A DNA stretch of 64,000 nucleotides from Pectinophora gossypiella (GCF_024362695.1 NC_065421.1:2666001-2730000), one strand, 5' to 3'; shown: positions 50,880-63,658, numbered from the stretch's first letter. The notes: generated by a model from the letters alone, not told the origin. Made by a program: numbers and translations.

Positions 50880-51675
50880 GGAAGCTTTAATTCCATACAA
50901 TTTCACTGTCATTTTCTATTGTCATAATCGTTTGCAACTTGGGTAGACTCCTGATTTGTTTTGTAATATTATTTTACCATTTAACATGAACATTCTAATA
51001 GCGAGTGAGATGTGGAAGAATTTTGTTTTGTTGCACCTTATGATCATTTCGACGAACAACCTTTCGGCTATGTTGTATTTTTCGATTCCATTCCATTCCA
51101 TTCAAAACCTTTCAATTCTTATTTCAGTACTAGTAATCTATAGGCCTCCTCTGCTGGCTCAAGGCCTTCTTTATTTTGCATCATCCACTTTCCAGCCGTT
51201 CCAACGATGTAGTCTGATCACTTACCTTTCCCGTCCTGTGACCACAACCCAATCCACTCCACCAATCTATAAAAATGGATGGCACTGTACACTAATTCTG
51301 CTGGCTAGTTCATCATACTCCCTCAAGATATGCTAATTTAGAGCTCGGAGGGAAATTCGTTTTCATTTCAGAAATAAATTTCATCCAAACGAGTATTCGC
51401 TTAATTGCACCGGGGATGGTAAATCAAGAGTAACTCCCTGTGAAACGACTTGTTAGTACTTATTTTCGAGACTTCAACAGTTTTTTCTTGGAAAAAATGC
51501 AATTTTTGTTAAAGTTAAATAAATGGATGGTACTCCAGGGGATTTTTTTATAAAAATACCTGTGAAGAGAATTAATTGGAACCATGTTTTGAATATCTTA
51601 GTGGGGTTAATGAAATATCCTAAATGCCAAGGGAAACCATTCGTGAAATACTGATGTCTTTCGTAATAGGTACCT
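50880..51675. other. Intergenic sequence
   Basis: Open frame 50956-51336 (+, 126 residues) is hydrophobic and Ser/Thr-rich with no recognised domain; not called. Confidence 0.35.
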
Positions 51676-51680
51676 AATAT

Positions 51681-51888
51681 ACAGGGTGTTAGTGACATCG
51701 TAACGAATACTGAGAGGGATGATTCAGCACATGATTCTGAGTTAATATCAAGTGAAACTTTCCACCGCCAGAGTATACAATTGAAAAGATCAAAAAATAT
51801 TTCGGCACGGAAAATTCCACTTGATATTAACTCAGAATCATGGTCTGAATCATCCCTCAAAGTTTTCTTTACGACACTTATACCCTGT
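51681..51888. mobile_element. MITE F, most complete copy (208 bp)
   Basis: Starts ACAGGGTGTTAGTGACATCG and ends with the inverted form CACTTATACCCTGT, showing that the full terminus is ACAGGGTG. Long arms contain CATGATTCTGAGTTAATATC. Confidence 0.85.
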
Positions 51889-51894
51889 GATATA

Positions 51895-54280
51895 CGTAAT
51901 TGAGATGGAGATGATGATGAGTTACAAACCTTTCTTAAAGCAGCATAAAATGCAGGCGTTACTGGGGTTAAGTCTCTTAATCAGGATAAGGAATCAGTGT
52001 ATGGAACTTACTCCACCACTCGCGCATAAAAACAAAATACAAAACGTAAAATAAATGTATTGATATTGTAAGCCAAGACGTTGCTGGCACCATGCAGCTC
52101 TGGGGTTTTTTTATTGTTAAATAATAAAAAAAAACCTTAAATCTAATACACTTTACTGTCCACCAAAATGGAGGGCCATTTGAACGCGGACTAGCCATCA
52201 ACACTGGCGTGACGTAAGTACAAAGAAGTATTAATATCGAAAGTAAACAATTAGCACAGTTTATCTTCGTACAAAGCATGTTCAGCAAGTAAAACCTGTT
52301 ACATGGAGACATTTTAATTCAGTTTTTCATTTGCTACTATCTTATCTTGGTGATACTTTTTTATTTCAATCTGTTACATGGCGGGACATATCGGATTTCG
52401 TAGCCAACTGGAATATAGAACGTTAAAATTAAAATTTCTTGTTAGGGGTTGAAGGGGATGCTAACAAGGTCAAGGTCAAAGATAAATCATGAAACTCTAA
52501 TTACTATATAAATACAGATGAAAAGGTAACAAAAAACGTGTATTTTTTCCATTTAACGTATTTAAGAATTTTAATAAAAAAATGTAAACAGGTTACTTTT
52601 TCATACAAATTCCATAGTAATTTCATGTTTTGACGTTTATAAAAAAGAAAATGATTTGACTAGTTGGAAACTACCCTCTTTTGTCTATTTCTGACTGTCC
52701 TTAATAAAACTATCATTATAGACGGCGATACAGCTCACCACCTATCTACGTTTTGTTATGCGACTGTCCGTTAAGCTGTGTTAAGTATGTGCCATAAAGT
52801 TATAATTATACAAAATGGATATGTGTTGTCTTTAATAAATAAATAAAAAAAAAAATTGAGTATTTGTTTGTCGAGTTAAGTCGAATGGTACTATAAAATA
52901 AGAATTTCAACTTTTCCCTGAAAAAATGGTTGCCTTCGTAATTTTCGCCAATACATCCTGCTAGACTTGTTCGAATTTCAAATACTTACACTTTCAAAAA
53001 TATTTCGGATTGTCGGAGTTGAAGTAGTCGTTGAAACCGAAACCTCCTCATCATTATTAATATTTATTGGATCATATCTATAGAAATGTTTAACGTCACG
53101 TTCAAGAATCCTAAAATCTTACATAACTACCACTATTTGGTGTCATTTTTGTCCCAGAATTTTTGAAAAAGCTGCATAATGTTTCTAAATATACAGATGC
53201 GACAAACGCAACAGTTATGACTGCTTTTAATAATAACACTAACAATAATAACAACATATGAATAGCATAGCAAAGAGCGATCATTAGCGACCCGAAGTTT
53301 CCCCTAAACTGAAATTGCTGAATGCATATTTTAGATATTTTGCATCGTATATCCGTACATACGCAAATAGTTATCTATTCTGCCGAGCCGGACAGAGATT
53401 CGCCAATTAGTTCCACGGGTGTGTCAAAGCTAGTGTTGCAAAGCCTGGTGTTTTAGAAACGGAGCAAAGGGGTAAAACTAACTAAGTATGTAAGTTTCGG
53501 TCCCAACCCTATGGATCTTATGTTGTCCGAATAAACAATTTTTGAATTTTAAATTTGGAAGAATCGGTACTTGTAAGCTTACCATCATTTTTTATAATAC
53601 CAACTCAGGCAATGACACGAAAATTTTTAGTAAACATGGTAAAAATAAAGGTTTTAATTTATAGGAAAATATAAAAAACAAACTAAAAACATAATTAACT
53701 AATTAGAAAAGAAAAAAGAGATAAAAAGAGAAGAGAAGATAAAAGCGAATGGCGTGTATTAACATGAACTGGGAGGCTAAAAAGGCCATATATAAGCAAT
53801 TAATCTAAAAAAGCATTTCAATTTGACATTTGCGGATATAAAAGTAAGTGCGCAGTGCACACAAATATCAAAAAGTAATATAAGGTCTATCAGCTTTTAT
53901 TAATTCTGGAGTCAAAAATATCATAGTGCCACCAAAGGCCTTTGGAAATACTGAAAACAACAATTGGGAGATATTCTGATTACATAATAAAGACCCTAAA
54001 GGTGGCAATAAACGTTTTATTGTTATATTTAACTTATTTTTAATTTATAAAGAAAAATAAGTGCGACATTGTCATGTTTTTTATGACGTCCCAAGTTGCT
54101 TTTTCATACAAATTCCATAATATTTTCGTGTTTTTAAACGTTGATGTTTAGTAAAAAGTAACTGATTTGACGAATTGTAGCGTTGACAGCGACTTTCCGA
54201 ACGGCGACCCGCGCTACGGCGAGTGGCCTTATTTTCCCTTTACGTCGAGCGAGTTTTGACGTTATTGTTAAGTAGTTACA
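51895..54280. other. Intergenic sequence with shared fragments
   Basis: No gene recognised in 2.4 kb. 52585-52670 and 54094-54180 share TTTTTCATACAAATTCCATA. A decayed MITE H lies at 53770-53880 (TTTGACATTTGCGGATATAA). Confidence 0.5.
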
Positions 54281-54286
54281 GTTTTT

Positions 54287-54547
54287 CACGGGGTCCGCCT
54301 GACTAACCTGAAGATTTGACAGGTCCGGTTTTTTACAGAAGCGACTGTACAATGCAGGTTACGTTACATACCGCCGAAAATGCACTTCTCGGAATGTGGG
54401 TTTCCTTCACCGCTGAGCACGTGATAATTAATCATTTATGATTCAAACATGAATTCGAAAACAAATTCGACAATTGGTTTAGGGCTGTAATGGATTCGAA
54501 CCTGCGATCTCAAAGTGAGAGGCAAGCGTTCTACTAACTAGGCTATT
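54287..54547 (-). mobile_element. SINE E with tRNA-like head, copy 6
   Basis: On the - strand: TAGCCTAGTTAGTAGAACGC (A-box-like), GAGATCGCAGGTTCGAATCC (B-box), body with CACGTGCTCAGCGGTGAAGG. Confidence 0.85.
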
Positions 54548-54549
54548 AT

Positions 54550-55460
54550 ACGATGCTAATTATCTAACTACTCTACTCGTGATCACCCTACTATCCTCGA
54601 CAATCAGGACGTCTCGTCCAAATTGGGACACCAAGCAACACTAGTCAAAGCCCCCGGATCACATTCAGGGCCTTTTGTCCGTGCCAAATCTACGCTCGCC
54701 AAAATATTTGCGAGTTTCACCAGTTCTCCTTTTTGCATTGTATATAAAAAAAAGCTTTACACGTACGTGCATTTGAAAATGAATAGAAGTTTTGTGGTTT
54801 CAAAGAGCTGGACGGACGTTTTATTTTGTCTAACGCGACTGTGGAGCGAACACAGGAGCCTTAGGCAAATTGCAAACGATTCTGAAAATCGTCAAAAATG
54901 TGCTATGGGACCTTATAGAGGTATTATTTATCATTGCCACTGTTGATTGTCATAACCGTTTGTTATTTGGTCAAGATCCCTGACAAAATTACAGACATTC
55001 TAATAATTATATGTATAATAAAGAAAAAACATATCAGTTAGCAGAAATATCACACTTTCTGTTATTTTTGGTTAGGAGCTCCGTAAATCGAAAGTGTATT
55101 AAATCACATATACGTTTTCCAACTAAATTGTTGATAATAAATATAAATACAGATAGTAGACAATAATGTAACTAAAAAGAGTTAGTTGTTGAAAAATAAG
55201 ACATTGAATTTAACGATGCTACACTTATTATAAAATAAAATGTAAATGTGATACAAGAAAACGCTTTATTGCACATATAAAGACAACACTAAAAACAATT
55301 ACAAAAGTGACAAGAGACGCACAATCGGCGGCCTTATACCTAAATAGCAATTTCTCCGAAATTCTTGCGACTAGTGATGTTTACAAGATACCCGTGGTCG
55401 TATGTAGTGTAAGCAAACTCTTAGGATAGACTGGCATATGACCACGGCTATCTTCTAAAT
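54550..55460. other. Intergenic sequence with a family K copy
   Basis: Family K at 55255-55355. The 107-residue frame at 54623-54946 has no recognised motif. Confidence 0.4.
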
Positions 55461-55465
55461 CTATA

Positions 55466-55611
55466 TACGGTCACGAGTACTAACATAATATACACTTTGA
55501 TACCATGTCACATTAACATTTTTGACAAATTAAACCATAAGTCTCATTAAATGTCAAATATGATAGTGGGACAGGGTTCTTATGTGAGTACATGATATTA
55601 CTCATGACTGT
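55466..55611. mobile_element. MITE family G, copy 3
   Basis: TACGGTCACGAGTACTAACA to ATTACTCATGACTGTA; collinear with 37144-37286. Confidence 0.8.
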
Positions 55612-55619
55612 ACATAGCG

Positions 55620-56180
55620 GTCAAACACATGACCTTCCTTTTTGCTTCGCCGCAGTCAGGTAATGATTCAATTAAAGTAAGTGAATATTAATACTTTCAA
55701 AATCACTTAAGTCCTAACATCAAGAATCATAGGCACGAGAAGCATCCAGGCAAGTTTTGAGGACTTTATATAAAGAATGTCAACGCCCTCATCGCCCAAA
55801 GCGGTTCCGGCTGAAAATGGAAAAACTTTGATTGTGAAGAATTTTTTGTTTGTCCATGATTTGGGCATTTTATTTCCGAATTCTTTTTCGGAGTCTGTCG
55901 TTGAATAAAGGTGTTTGTGTTCAGCCCGAATTGAACTTTTATTGTTGGTCGACAGAAGAATTTTATGAATGGTGTACTTATTGTTGTTGCTTTTATTAAA
56001 GATTAAGAAATGTTACCGTGAACTCTAAATAAAGTAGGTAAATCTGAATCGTAAAGACGCATTCCATCACCACGCTTTTCGGTTAGAACAATTATAATTT
56101 TATTAATATTCCTTATATATTCAATTTACATATTTTTGGCTACTCCCCTCGTCCATCTATAACTAAGAAAAGGCCGCCGC
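55620..56180. other. Intergenic sequence
   Basis: Nothing recognised. Confidence 0.4.
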
Positions 56181-56190
56181 AGAGCGCGCC

Positions 56191-56475
56191 CTAACCAAAG
56201 GTTCCTATTATGCTAGCAGCGTTCCCGCGTTGCACCGCCAATGACATGCCCTGGGCAAGGAAACATCTCGAGCGTGGATCGCCTCCCTTCACCCGCAACT
56301 GACGCCCTATCTCCTTGAAGGACCTAGCTTTGGAGCCCCACGGCGCCGCGGTTTTGGTGGCGACCGGCACGAACTCGTACGCTGATTCCAAGCCTGTATA
56401 CTTCACGTGCTTCCTCTGAGCTGCACCGGCCGACCGTTGTGTGCCAGGTGGCAAGCAACAAAGGTGCAAACACAA
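56191..56475 (-). pseudogene. LINE ORF fragment with the SLAVQRGNAASI motif
   Basis: On the - strand about 94 codons read QRKHVKYTGLESAYEFVPVA, KARSFKEIGRQLRVKGGD, FLAQGMSLAVQRGNAASIIG. The run VA.T...WG..A..F..EIGR......GDPRS..FL.Q..SLA.QRGNAAS is a C-terminal block of LINE-type polyproteins as I recall it. GC-rich against AT-rich flanks. Both ends are truncated. Confidence 0.7.
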
Positions 56476-56519
56476 GTCGAGTCCCAGAGAGAGAGTCGCG
56501 TTAGATTATATTGATTTAT

Positions 56520-57375
56520 GACTTTGATTTCTCTTACGTTAAATACAAAACGTCAAATAAAACAAGTGACAGCCCTGAACATAAAAACACGGAGCTGCAA
56601 GCATTAACTGTGGTACTTGCCCACTACACTCACCAATGCGAACCTTGGCCAAACAACTGGACCAACCAAGGGTCATTACGCTGACCGTTATCATCCCATT
56701 TAAGAGTCATTCGGAAAACAAACATTGACATCGCTTGGTTTGCAAAGTCCATTCAGGGACGTTATTCATCAACCGAACAAGTCCTTACGAGTTCAACAAA
56801 AACGGGTAAACAAAATATTGTTGGAAACAAAGAACGGAAAGTGGCCGGTGGTCTGTCTGCTGGTTGTGTATTTAGGACCGCTACCATTGGTGTATTTTTC
56901 ACAAATTTCTCACTTGTACAATTTATTAAAGCTTAACCCATACATAACTAAGATTAGATAAGATTTAGTATACCTAAACATTGTGCGTCTGGAATTCTCT
57001 TGACTTCATTACAATGTTGCTTACGGTCAAAACTCAACACGTTTTTTTGTAAGAAATTATACTAGTTTTATTTGTGAACCTTTGATTGGTTCTTTGGTTG
57101 GATTCCAATTTATGAGTCGTTTATGATAACCTGTTGGTTCTCCCAGAATATTAAAATAAAATAAATAACAATAATATTGAATAAGGACACTTGGTTCATC
57201 TTCTGACAACATTCTTGAATTATTTAATAACCAACTTCAAAATGGATCCTAACGTCAAAAACACCACCTGTAAAAAGGATGACTTATTGACCGATAATGA
57301 ACTGTAATGGTTATTGCTTATGCGCCATTTTTTTCTCTTATGGCGTTTATGTTTTAAGGTTTCAATCGCTACTTA
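56520..57375. other. Intergenic sequence
   Basis: No gene recognised; the 78-residue frame at 56725-56961 has no known motif. Confidence 0.4.
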
Positions 57376-57388
57376 CATATTTTGTTAA

Positions 57389-57495
57389 CATACATAAACT
57401 CACGCCCGTAATCCCTAATGGGGTGGGCAGAGCCACAAGTAATCAAAGACAACTTGCAGCCTCTGTTGATACGAATATATAATGATGATGTGTTG
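57389..57495 (-). mobile_element. LINE 3' end (family W) with 12-bp target duplication
   Basis: Flanked by ATATTTTGTTAA at 57377-57388 and 57496-57507. On the - strand: CAACAGAGGCTGCAAGTTGT to GAGTTTATGTATG. Confidence 0.9.
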
Positions 57496-57639
57496 ATATT
57501 TTGTTAAACTATAACATAATTAATTACATACTTATTTACTTGCTTCTATGCTGTTCTGGGAGCAAATAAAAAACATAGAACACGTTCAGCTGCTTGTCTT
57601 CCCGGGCATGTCGTAAAAACCGACAGAGGGATTGCGTCC

Positions 57640-57826
57640 TCTAACATGATGGACTAATGTTATGGGCGATAGGCTGATCCCTTATCACCATAAGGTTCAT
57701 CATATCCATCTTAGGACTTCGTATCAACAGTGGCTGCAAGTTGTCTTTGATTACTTGTGGCTCTGCCCACCCCATTTGGGATTACGGGCGTGAGTTTATG
57801 TATGTATGTATGTATGTATGTATGTA
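57640..57826 (+). mobile_element. LINE 3' end (family W), with (TATG)n tail
   Basis: AACATGATGGACTAATGTTA, CAACAGTGGCTGCAAGTTGT, CGGGCGTGAGTTTATG, then about seven TATG units. Confidence 0.85.
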
Positions 57827-57829
57827 TAA

Positions 57830-59045
57830 CATACTTAATACTACTACCACCATAGGAAATGGAGTGTACATCGCTGTTCTGCTACGGATTGGTGGAGATA
57901 ACTAAACCGCTTTCTGAAACCTGTATTTATGACACAACAAATCCAACAGTAGATACTCATTCGATTTCCGCACGAAAAAAACTGAAGAAACTTCTAGTAA
58001 TTCCCGCAGGCCGTTCCAGACAACCAAGCCACTGTTTGGGTTTCCCGGGATTTCCATTTTCCATTCCCAACGCTCCTTTGTGACGATTCCTGGAAACACT
58101 GGGATTTGCGCGGAAATATTCGGCTACTTTAAGTGTATTATTGTGTTATTTTCGTTTACAAATTCCTTTTTTGAGAGCTAGGATTTGAGGGTCTAAAATA
58201 CATTTGGCTGCAGTATTCTATTTTTGTGTGTTAGTATTATTTGCTAGCAACATGTTTAAGGGAATGGGCTTTTTGAATTTTCTTTGAATGGTTTTGAGAC
58301 TTAGAATCGTTGGAGTCTTTTTGTCATTTTACTCGAAAGGGAATCCAAGAATTTTATTCCGTGTCATCTAAGGCGAATATAATTATCTTCTTAATACCGT
58401 TTAATTCGTCTCTGGTATTCCGAAATTCCATAGAAATTGCTTTCGATCTAAATTTTGTGATCGACAAATATGAAATATAACATTCTCTTAAGAATATCAA
58501 CTAAACCTGCCAGTTGGAGCGATACTCCCTTGGTATTTACCTGACCTCTTAAACATTAGATGAAGCAATCTTATTTTTGTACGCTGAGTACTTTATATAG
58601 AGCATTTTGCGTTTCGAGGATATTCACGTTAAAGTTATTTGCTATAGTTTCTTGACTCAATATTCCTAAGCAGATGTTCCTTACTTCTTTACCATACGCA
58701 CCCCTCCTCCGATTTTGTCACCCCTTCCATAATTGATAGAATACAGTCATCCGACCCACAATTCCACGCTAATGGCTCAATAAAACCGTAGTACCCTTCG
58801 GACCACAGTTATTGGTGTCCATCCATAAAAGCCATGTGTGTTGGATTTTTTAAACATTTGGGTCGGGGTGTTCTGTATTCGTGCATTTTGATGTATGCGC
58901 AATTCGTGCTTGCAGTTCGTAGTTTCATATGTCAAATCGAAAATATATTGGAGCTGTTGAAAATATATATTGGTCTTTAGAAGCTTTATTGCTTTCTTGT
59001 AAGGCTTTGTTTGAGATGTCTGTTGAAATTGATATTGTAACATCT
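57830..59045. other. Intergenic sequence
   Basis: Open frames at 57859-58083 (+) and 58777-59070 (-) show no known motif. Confidence 0.4.
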
Positions 59046-59049
59046 TCAA

Positions 59050-59175
59050 AATGAGCAATCTCACCACCAATCACGTTGGTCTAATAGAAAGCTCGGTGAG
59101 GTGTGGGTGCTTAGTTCATCTTGCAACAGATGTATTTAACTCAGACTTCCCCAATCGGAACATAGTCGTGAGCTT
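59050..59175 (+). repeat. Dispersed repeat family I
   Basis: TCTAATAGAAAGCTCGGTGA, GTGCTTAGTTCATCTTGC, CATAGTCGTGAGCTTAT. Confidence 0.65.
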
Positions 59176-59179
59176 ATCT

Positions 59180-59905
59180 CGTGTGATCAATTCCAGGCAC
59201 ATCATTCAAAATTCAATTGTCTAAAGAAACAATATTCACCTTGGGGAGAGTTTTAATTGATATTCTGTTAATATTCGCAGTATTATAATATTAAGAACAT
59301 CTAATCTAGAAATACGAAGTTTGTATTCATTTTGAATCGCTTTTCCACTCATAAATTTTAAAAATATCCACAAAAGTCGAAATTGCACAAGACAATATGG
59401 TTAAAACAAACTTTGCAACAAGACTCAATTTTGACCAAACTCAATTTATGTGAGCAAACAGTCCACTGGTGGTATAAAGGTGCATATACGGACACCTGGA
59501 CGCGTGTCATAATGTGCCCAGACGAGATTTCCGGAACTTACGGAGTTCACGGAAACCGCAGGATTTGTATTCCGTCCCGGAAAATTGCATATAAACGCGC
59601 TGTGTGGGGATTACTTTACAGTGAAGTGAATTTTAAAACCCGAAAATTTTTCTAGACTTTTATTTTGTTAGGAGCTGTGAAATATGGTAATGTTGTGTTG
59701 TGTTATAGCGTTATTTTATAAAAGAGTCAGTGTGGCTATTAAGGCAAACTATTTGCGACTGTTAACGAAACTGTAGAGGGGTAGGCAGAGCTGCAAGTCC
59801 CTAGACTATTAAGATAAGATGGATCCTTTATATATTTATCGTTACCAACCAATGGGCTTGGTCGCCTTATCCTGACAGTTTATAAGTACTATACTGGTGC
59901 TCAAT
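59180..59905. other. Intergenic sequence
   Basis: Frame 59383-59655 (+, 90 residues) is not recognised and lacks support. Confidence 0.35.
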
Positions 59906-59909
59906 GTTT

Positions 59910-60065
59910 AGTGGGTAATGCTATCTCCGTCCCGAGTTTGGATCACGCCGGGGACATATCAGAAAAATCACTTTGTGATCCCTTTTGGTAAGGACATTAC
60001 AGGTTGATCGCCTCACGAGTTATATCAGTGGCTTTTGGCAGCTCAGTAGAAACCCTGACACTAAA
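59910..60065 (+). mobile_element. SINE D, decayed
   Basis: GAAAAATCACTTTGTGATCC, GGTAAGGACATTACAGGTTG and GTGGCTTTTGGCAGCTCAGT; internally deleted. Confidence 0.65.
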
Positions 60066-60069
60066 TTGT

Positions 60070-61450
60070 AAATTACAAAGTTGAGTCGATGTGTTTGATG
60101 TGTGATTTGAAATATTAGCTATGCCAAATTGTTGTTGTGATTCACAATTGTAAGTTTTATGTAACAGGCCCCAAGAGTTGCTACAGATAAAATGCTATAT
60201 TATTTAATACGAGTTTCTGGCTGAAGTGCGGTGTGAGATATCGAGAAAAGAATAAGTACTTAGTTAATATTCCGTGTGACAGCTTACATAATATCTTCTT
60301 TTATACTTTAGCTATACTTACCAATGTAGTCAGACGTAAATCTACAACGCTTTTTGTTGTTTCTGAATAAAAATAATCTGTTACAGAAGCCTTTTTAAAG
60401 AAATACAAACTTTCTGATTTCCAAAATACAACAATTTGTCAAAAAAATGCACAATTTCGGCGATAAATTGTCTCGTGCTTTCTTTAATTTATATTCCCTG
60501 TTTTTTTTCAAATCGAGCAGGGGAGTCGTATGCATTGTAATTTCGATTTTGCACCCCAGAGAGTGATTTCTACCCTCGGTTCTTTATTTTCGTGAAAAAT
60601 ATGCCAAATCAAGTTTGCATATTTTAATGTTTTGAAGCTTTTGTTTGGTGCATTCTGCGGCACGGAAGTCAATTTCGGTGAATGACATTTCTCGCAAAAG
60701 CACTACAGACACAATATTGTGGTGTATTCTGATGATGATGAACACCATCGCATTGTAAAGAGGGAAAAGTACAAAGATAGTTTTATAGATTTTTCTGTCG
60801 TTACTTATTGTAGATTTGCCTTCAATTACACTAGGTACATATTTGGCCGGATGAATGAGAATCGCTGACGGCTCTCACCTGGTATAAAATTAAGATACGA
60901 GGCCTGAGGGAGCCGTTTTTACAGAAAAAACTTACCACTAAATAAGTGGGACAACAAAGAATCTAAAAGAAATCTCCTACAAACAACCTTCCAGGTAGAA
61001 AAAGAATTGTCTGCTGTATTTATTCACAAAACTAAAGCCAACTTCACAAGAAACAACAATAAAAGAAAAGAAAAAAAAAAACAAAACGAACTCACTATAT
61101 GCGATGGCGGTTTCTGAACATTCCAAACTTAAGTCGCCGGAAGTTGTACAGTAATGGCGGCGTTTCCGGTGTAGCACTACAGAACAAGAGGCTCTAATTG
61201 CAGGTGTAATTCTTGAACGGAACACGAAATTGTAACTTTCAAGAACTAAAGAGAAGTAAAGTTAGTGGAGTAATGTTTCTTCTGTTAGAACGAGTTTCAA
61301 GTAGTCTAAAAGACTAGGCTGGTAATATGGGGGATGTGATGGGCCGATGACCTACCGACAAACGGATCATCATATTATCTACGTTAAGACTCCATTATCA
61401 GCTGTAAATTAACTGAAGAACTACCATATATCATTGAAATCAAAATCTCT
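60070..61450. other. Intergenic sequence with a family A fragment
   Basis: Family A at about 60805-60905. No gene recognised. Confidence 0.45.
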
Positions 61451-61457
61451 ACAGAAC

Positions 61458-61612
61458 AGGGGGGTTAAAAAGGCAAATCAAAGAATTCAGTTAAAAAAGC
61501 AATATTGCTTTTTGATATTCGTTTGCAATGCGCACAAGTGTGTATGTGCAAATGTCAAATTGCAATATTGCTTTTTAGATGAATTGCTTTCATTAGCATT
61601 TATAACCCCCCA
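61458..61612. mobile_element. MITE H, intact 155-bp copy
   Basis: GGGGGGTTAAAAAGGCAAAT to TTAGCATTTATAACCCCCC. Inner arms AAAAAGCAATATTGC and GCAATATTGCTTTTT pair; the centre has AATGCGCACAAGTGTGTATG. Best reference for the family. Confidence 0.85.
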
Positions 61613-61619
61613 GAGCTCT

Positions 61620-62040
61620 ATCTCTGTTCGAAGAACGCGTGATTTACATCGTAATGTTTTTTTTGACGTGACGTATTGTAGATTTGCCGCAAATATCATT
61701 AATGAATCCCAGCTTGAGCTCTAAACCAGTCAATTCGGCTTTATGAGGTTCATGTTTGGATCATGTTTCTAGGATTTCTGCCCAGTTCATGGCTGTAGGT
61801 TCGCCTCCTGTTACATGGGACTTAAACATTTCTGACGAGAAGTGGGTGTATATATATACACCTCTGCCTACCCTTTTGGGGACAAAGGCGTGATGCTACG
61901 TTATATTATAAAATCGAAAGAAAAAGTAGGTTGCCTGGCATAAATTACTGTTTAGCAATAAGGCCGCTTATTGTGCCGTTTGAACATGTCATAAGTGTAT
62001 GTTTTTGTGCAATAAAGAATTATTGATTGATTAACAAGTG
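61620..62040. repeat. Family A head, family L and family K fragments
   Basis: 61620-61705: CTGTTCGAAGAACGCGTGAT and TAGATTTGCCGCAAATATCA. 61745-61850: family L (ATTTCTGCCCAGTTCATGGC). 61925-62035: family K in its sense orientation, ending TGCAATAAAGAATTATTGAT. Confidence 0.65.
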
Positions 62041-62355
62041 TGCAGTATAACAATAAAATACCAAAATTAAAGTACTGTCTCGATTCACCTTTAACTCCAC
62101 TTATACCTAATTGAAGTGAATTTTTAATTGAAATGTTTTTTTTTAAGAAGTCAGCGTCTTGACAACCGAAATTAGTCTTGAAATCTTCTAAGCTGCTATA
62201 TTAGTCAAACTGGCTAATAAATGGCGTGATTTCATGAAAAAATATATAGAAAGGTCTTGGTAATCCTCGTCATTAGAATCACTATTAGGGCTGGTTCAAC
62301 TGAAAAACTTTTACACAACTGACTCTCTTATACCGGGTGTATAGAGTCTTAAATT

Positions 62356-62545
62356 CATCATCATCAGCCCATTAACGTCCCCACTGCTGGGGCACGGGCC
62401 TTCCCTATGGATGGATAGGGAGATCGGGCCTTAAACCATCACGCGGGCCCAGTGCGGATTGATGGTTATTAACGACTGCTAATGCAGGCGGGACCAACGG
62501 CTTAACGTGCCTTCCGAAGCACGGAGGAGCTCGAGATGAAAATTT
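62356..62545 (-). mobile_element. SINE B, lacking the 5S- and tRNA-like head
   Basis: TCATCATCATCAGCCCATTA to CACGGAGGAGCTCGAGATGA; the copy stops where the 5S-like part would start. Confidence 0.85.
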
Positions 62546-62550
62546 GGGAG

Positions 62551-62586
62551 TTGGTAATTCAAGACTTGGGAGTCTTGAATTACCAA
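62551..62586. repeat. Perfect 16-bp hairpin at the SINE B edge
   Basis: TTGGTAATTCAAGACT and its exact reverse complement around TGGG. Confidence 0.95.
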
Positions 62587-62589
62587 AAT

Positions 62590-63285
62590 AGAACTTACAG
62601 CGTTATTTGGAAATGTAGGTAGTTTTATAGTAATTTCCTACTATGTTGGTCTTCTTCTTCTTCCACTACTGATAACTCTTATGCTGATGCTGTAGGGCTC
62701 GTACAACAGGTTTCCACCCATCTCGAACTTTTGCAGCCTTTGTAGCTTGCTCTTATGACATGCCGAGAGTCTTGAGGTCCATGTTGACCCAAAAAGTAGT
62801 GCTGTCTCAAAGATAAGTGATAAGATTGTTGGAATATGACAAATCCATCGAGGAACCACAAGACAATTTTCAAAAAAAGAATCAACGTAATCCCCCACAC
62901 ACAATTTCCCACGCACCCCCAAACACCGGAAACCCGACAACCGACACCACAATTTCCCCCGGACGTAAAGGCGGCCATATTTTATTTTTGCCAGACGAAA
63001 ACCATTAGGAACATCTGAAGGTAGGCCCAGCTAACTCCTTTCGCCCATAAATAACAAGGCGACTCTGATAAAGGATGTAAACCTACGTCGTAATGGAAGA
63101 GATATGTGGATGCGTGATTTGTTTCTATGAAGATAGGACAATGTTATAAAAATTTTGTAGAGCAACGGATCATCGGTCTTTGTCCCAGATAAATCTCAAA
63201 TATACACAATAATCAAATTCAAATAATTAGGAGCTTAGAAATCAGGCAGAGGTGCATTATAGTAAATACCTCTACACCCTCTCCT
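62590..63285. other. Intergenic sequence
   Basis: Overlapping short frames on both strands (62641-63018) have no recognised motif. Confidence 0.35.
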
Positions 63286-63289
63286 CGCC

Positions 63290-63541
63290 TGGTTCCGCCG
63301 GCGTGGTCGACGATTTCCCTCATTCAGCGCTTATCGCTATCGACCCACTAAGGTCGATTAATTCTTTCAAATATTCTTCCTCTCAGACGACGCCCTAAGC
63401 CGAGGTTCGCGCACAACTGGGCACCCTCAGGCCTGTTGTCTTAAATTTTGTACCGGTTAAGAGCCCTCAGCGCTCTCCATTTGTCCGGCCAAGTAGCTAA
63501 TGCTATCTGCGGCAAATCTACAATAAGTCACGTCAAAAAAA
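63290..63541 (-). repeat. Dispersed repeat family A, copy 3
   Basis: On the - strand: ATTGTAGATTTGCCGCAGAT, then the CAGGCCTGAGGGTGCCCAGT and CGACCTTAGTGGGTCGATAG modules. Close to 486-735. Confidence 0.8.
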
Positions 63542-63599
63542 AAATACCTCCGGGGCGAGCCTATTTTCACTGGAAACCACGTCATATTAATTATCTATG

Positions 63600-63658
63600 A
63601 TCCTTGGGGGAGGCCTATGCCCAGCAGTGGGCGTCATACGGCTGATGATGATGATGAT
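63600..63658 (+). mobile_element. LINE 3' tail, RTE-like, with (ATG)n end
   Basis: TGGGGGAGGCCTATGCCCAG, CAGTGGGCGTCATACGGC, then TGATGATGATGATGAT: the last codons (EAYAQQWASYG) and tail of the element type seen at 46020-46236. Confidence 0.8.

Noticed and set aside
50956..51336. 126-codon hydrophobic + frame
   Set aside because: No conserved motif, signal sequence or codon pattern that I can support.
54623..54946. 107-codon + frame
   Set aside because: No recognised domain, and it follows a SINE E head; chance frame likely.
57790..57830. TATG repeat as a CRISPR-like or regulatory array
   Set aside because: It is the short-repeat tail of a LINE 3' end.
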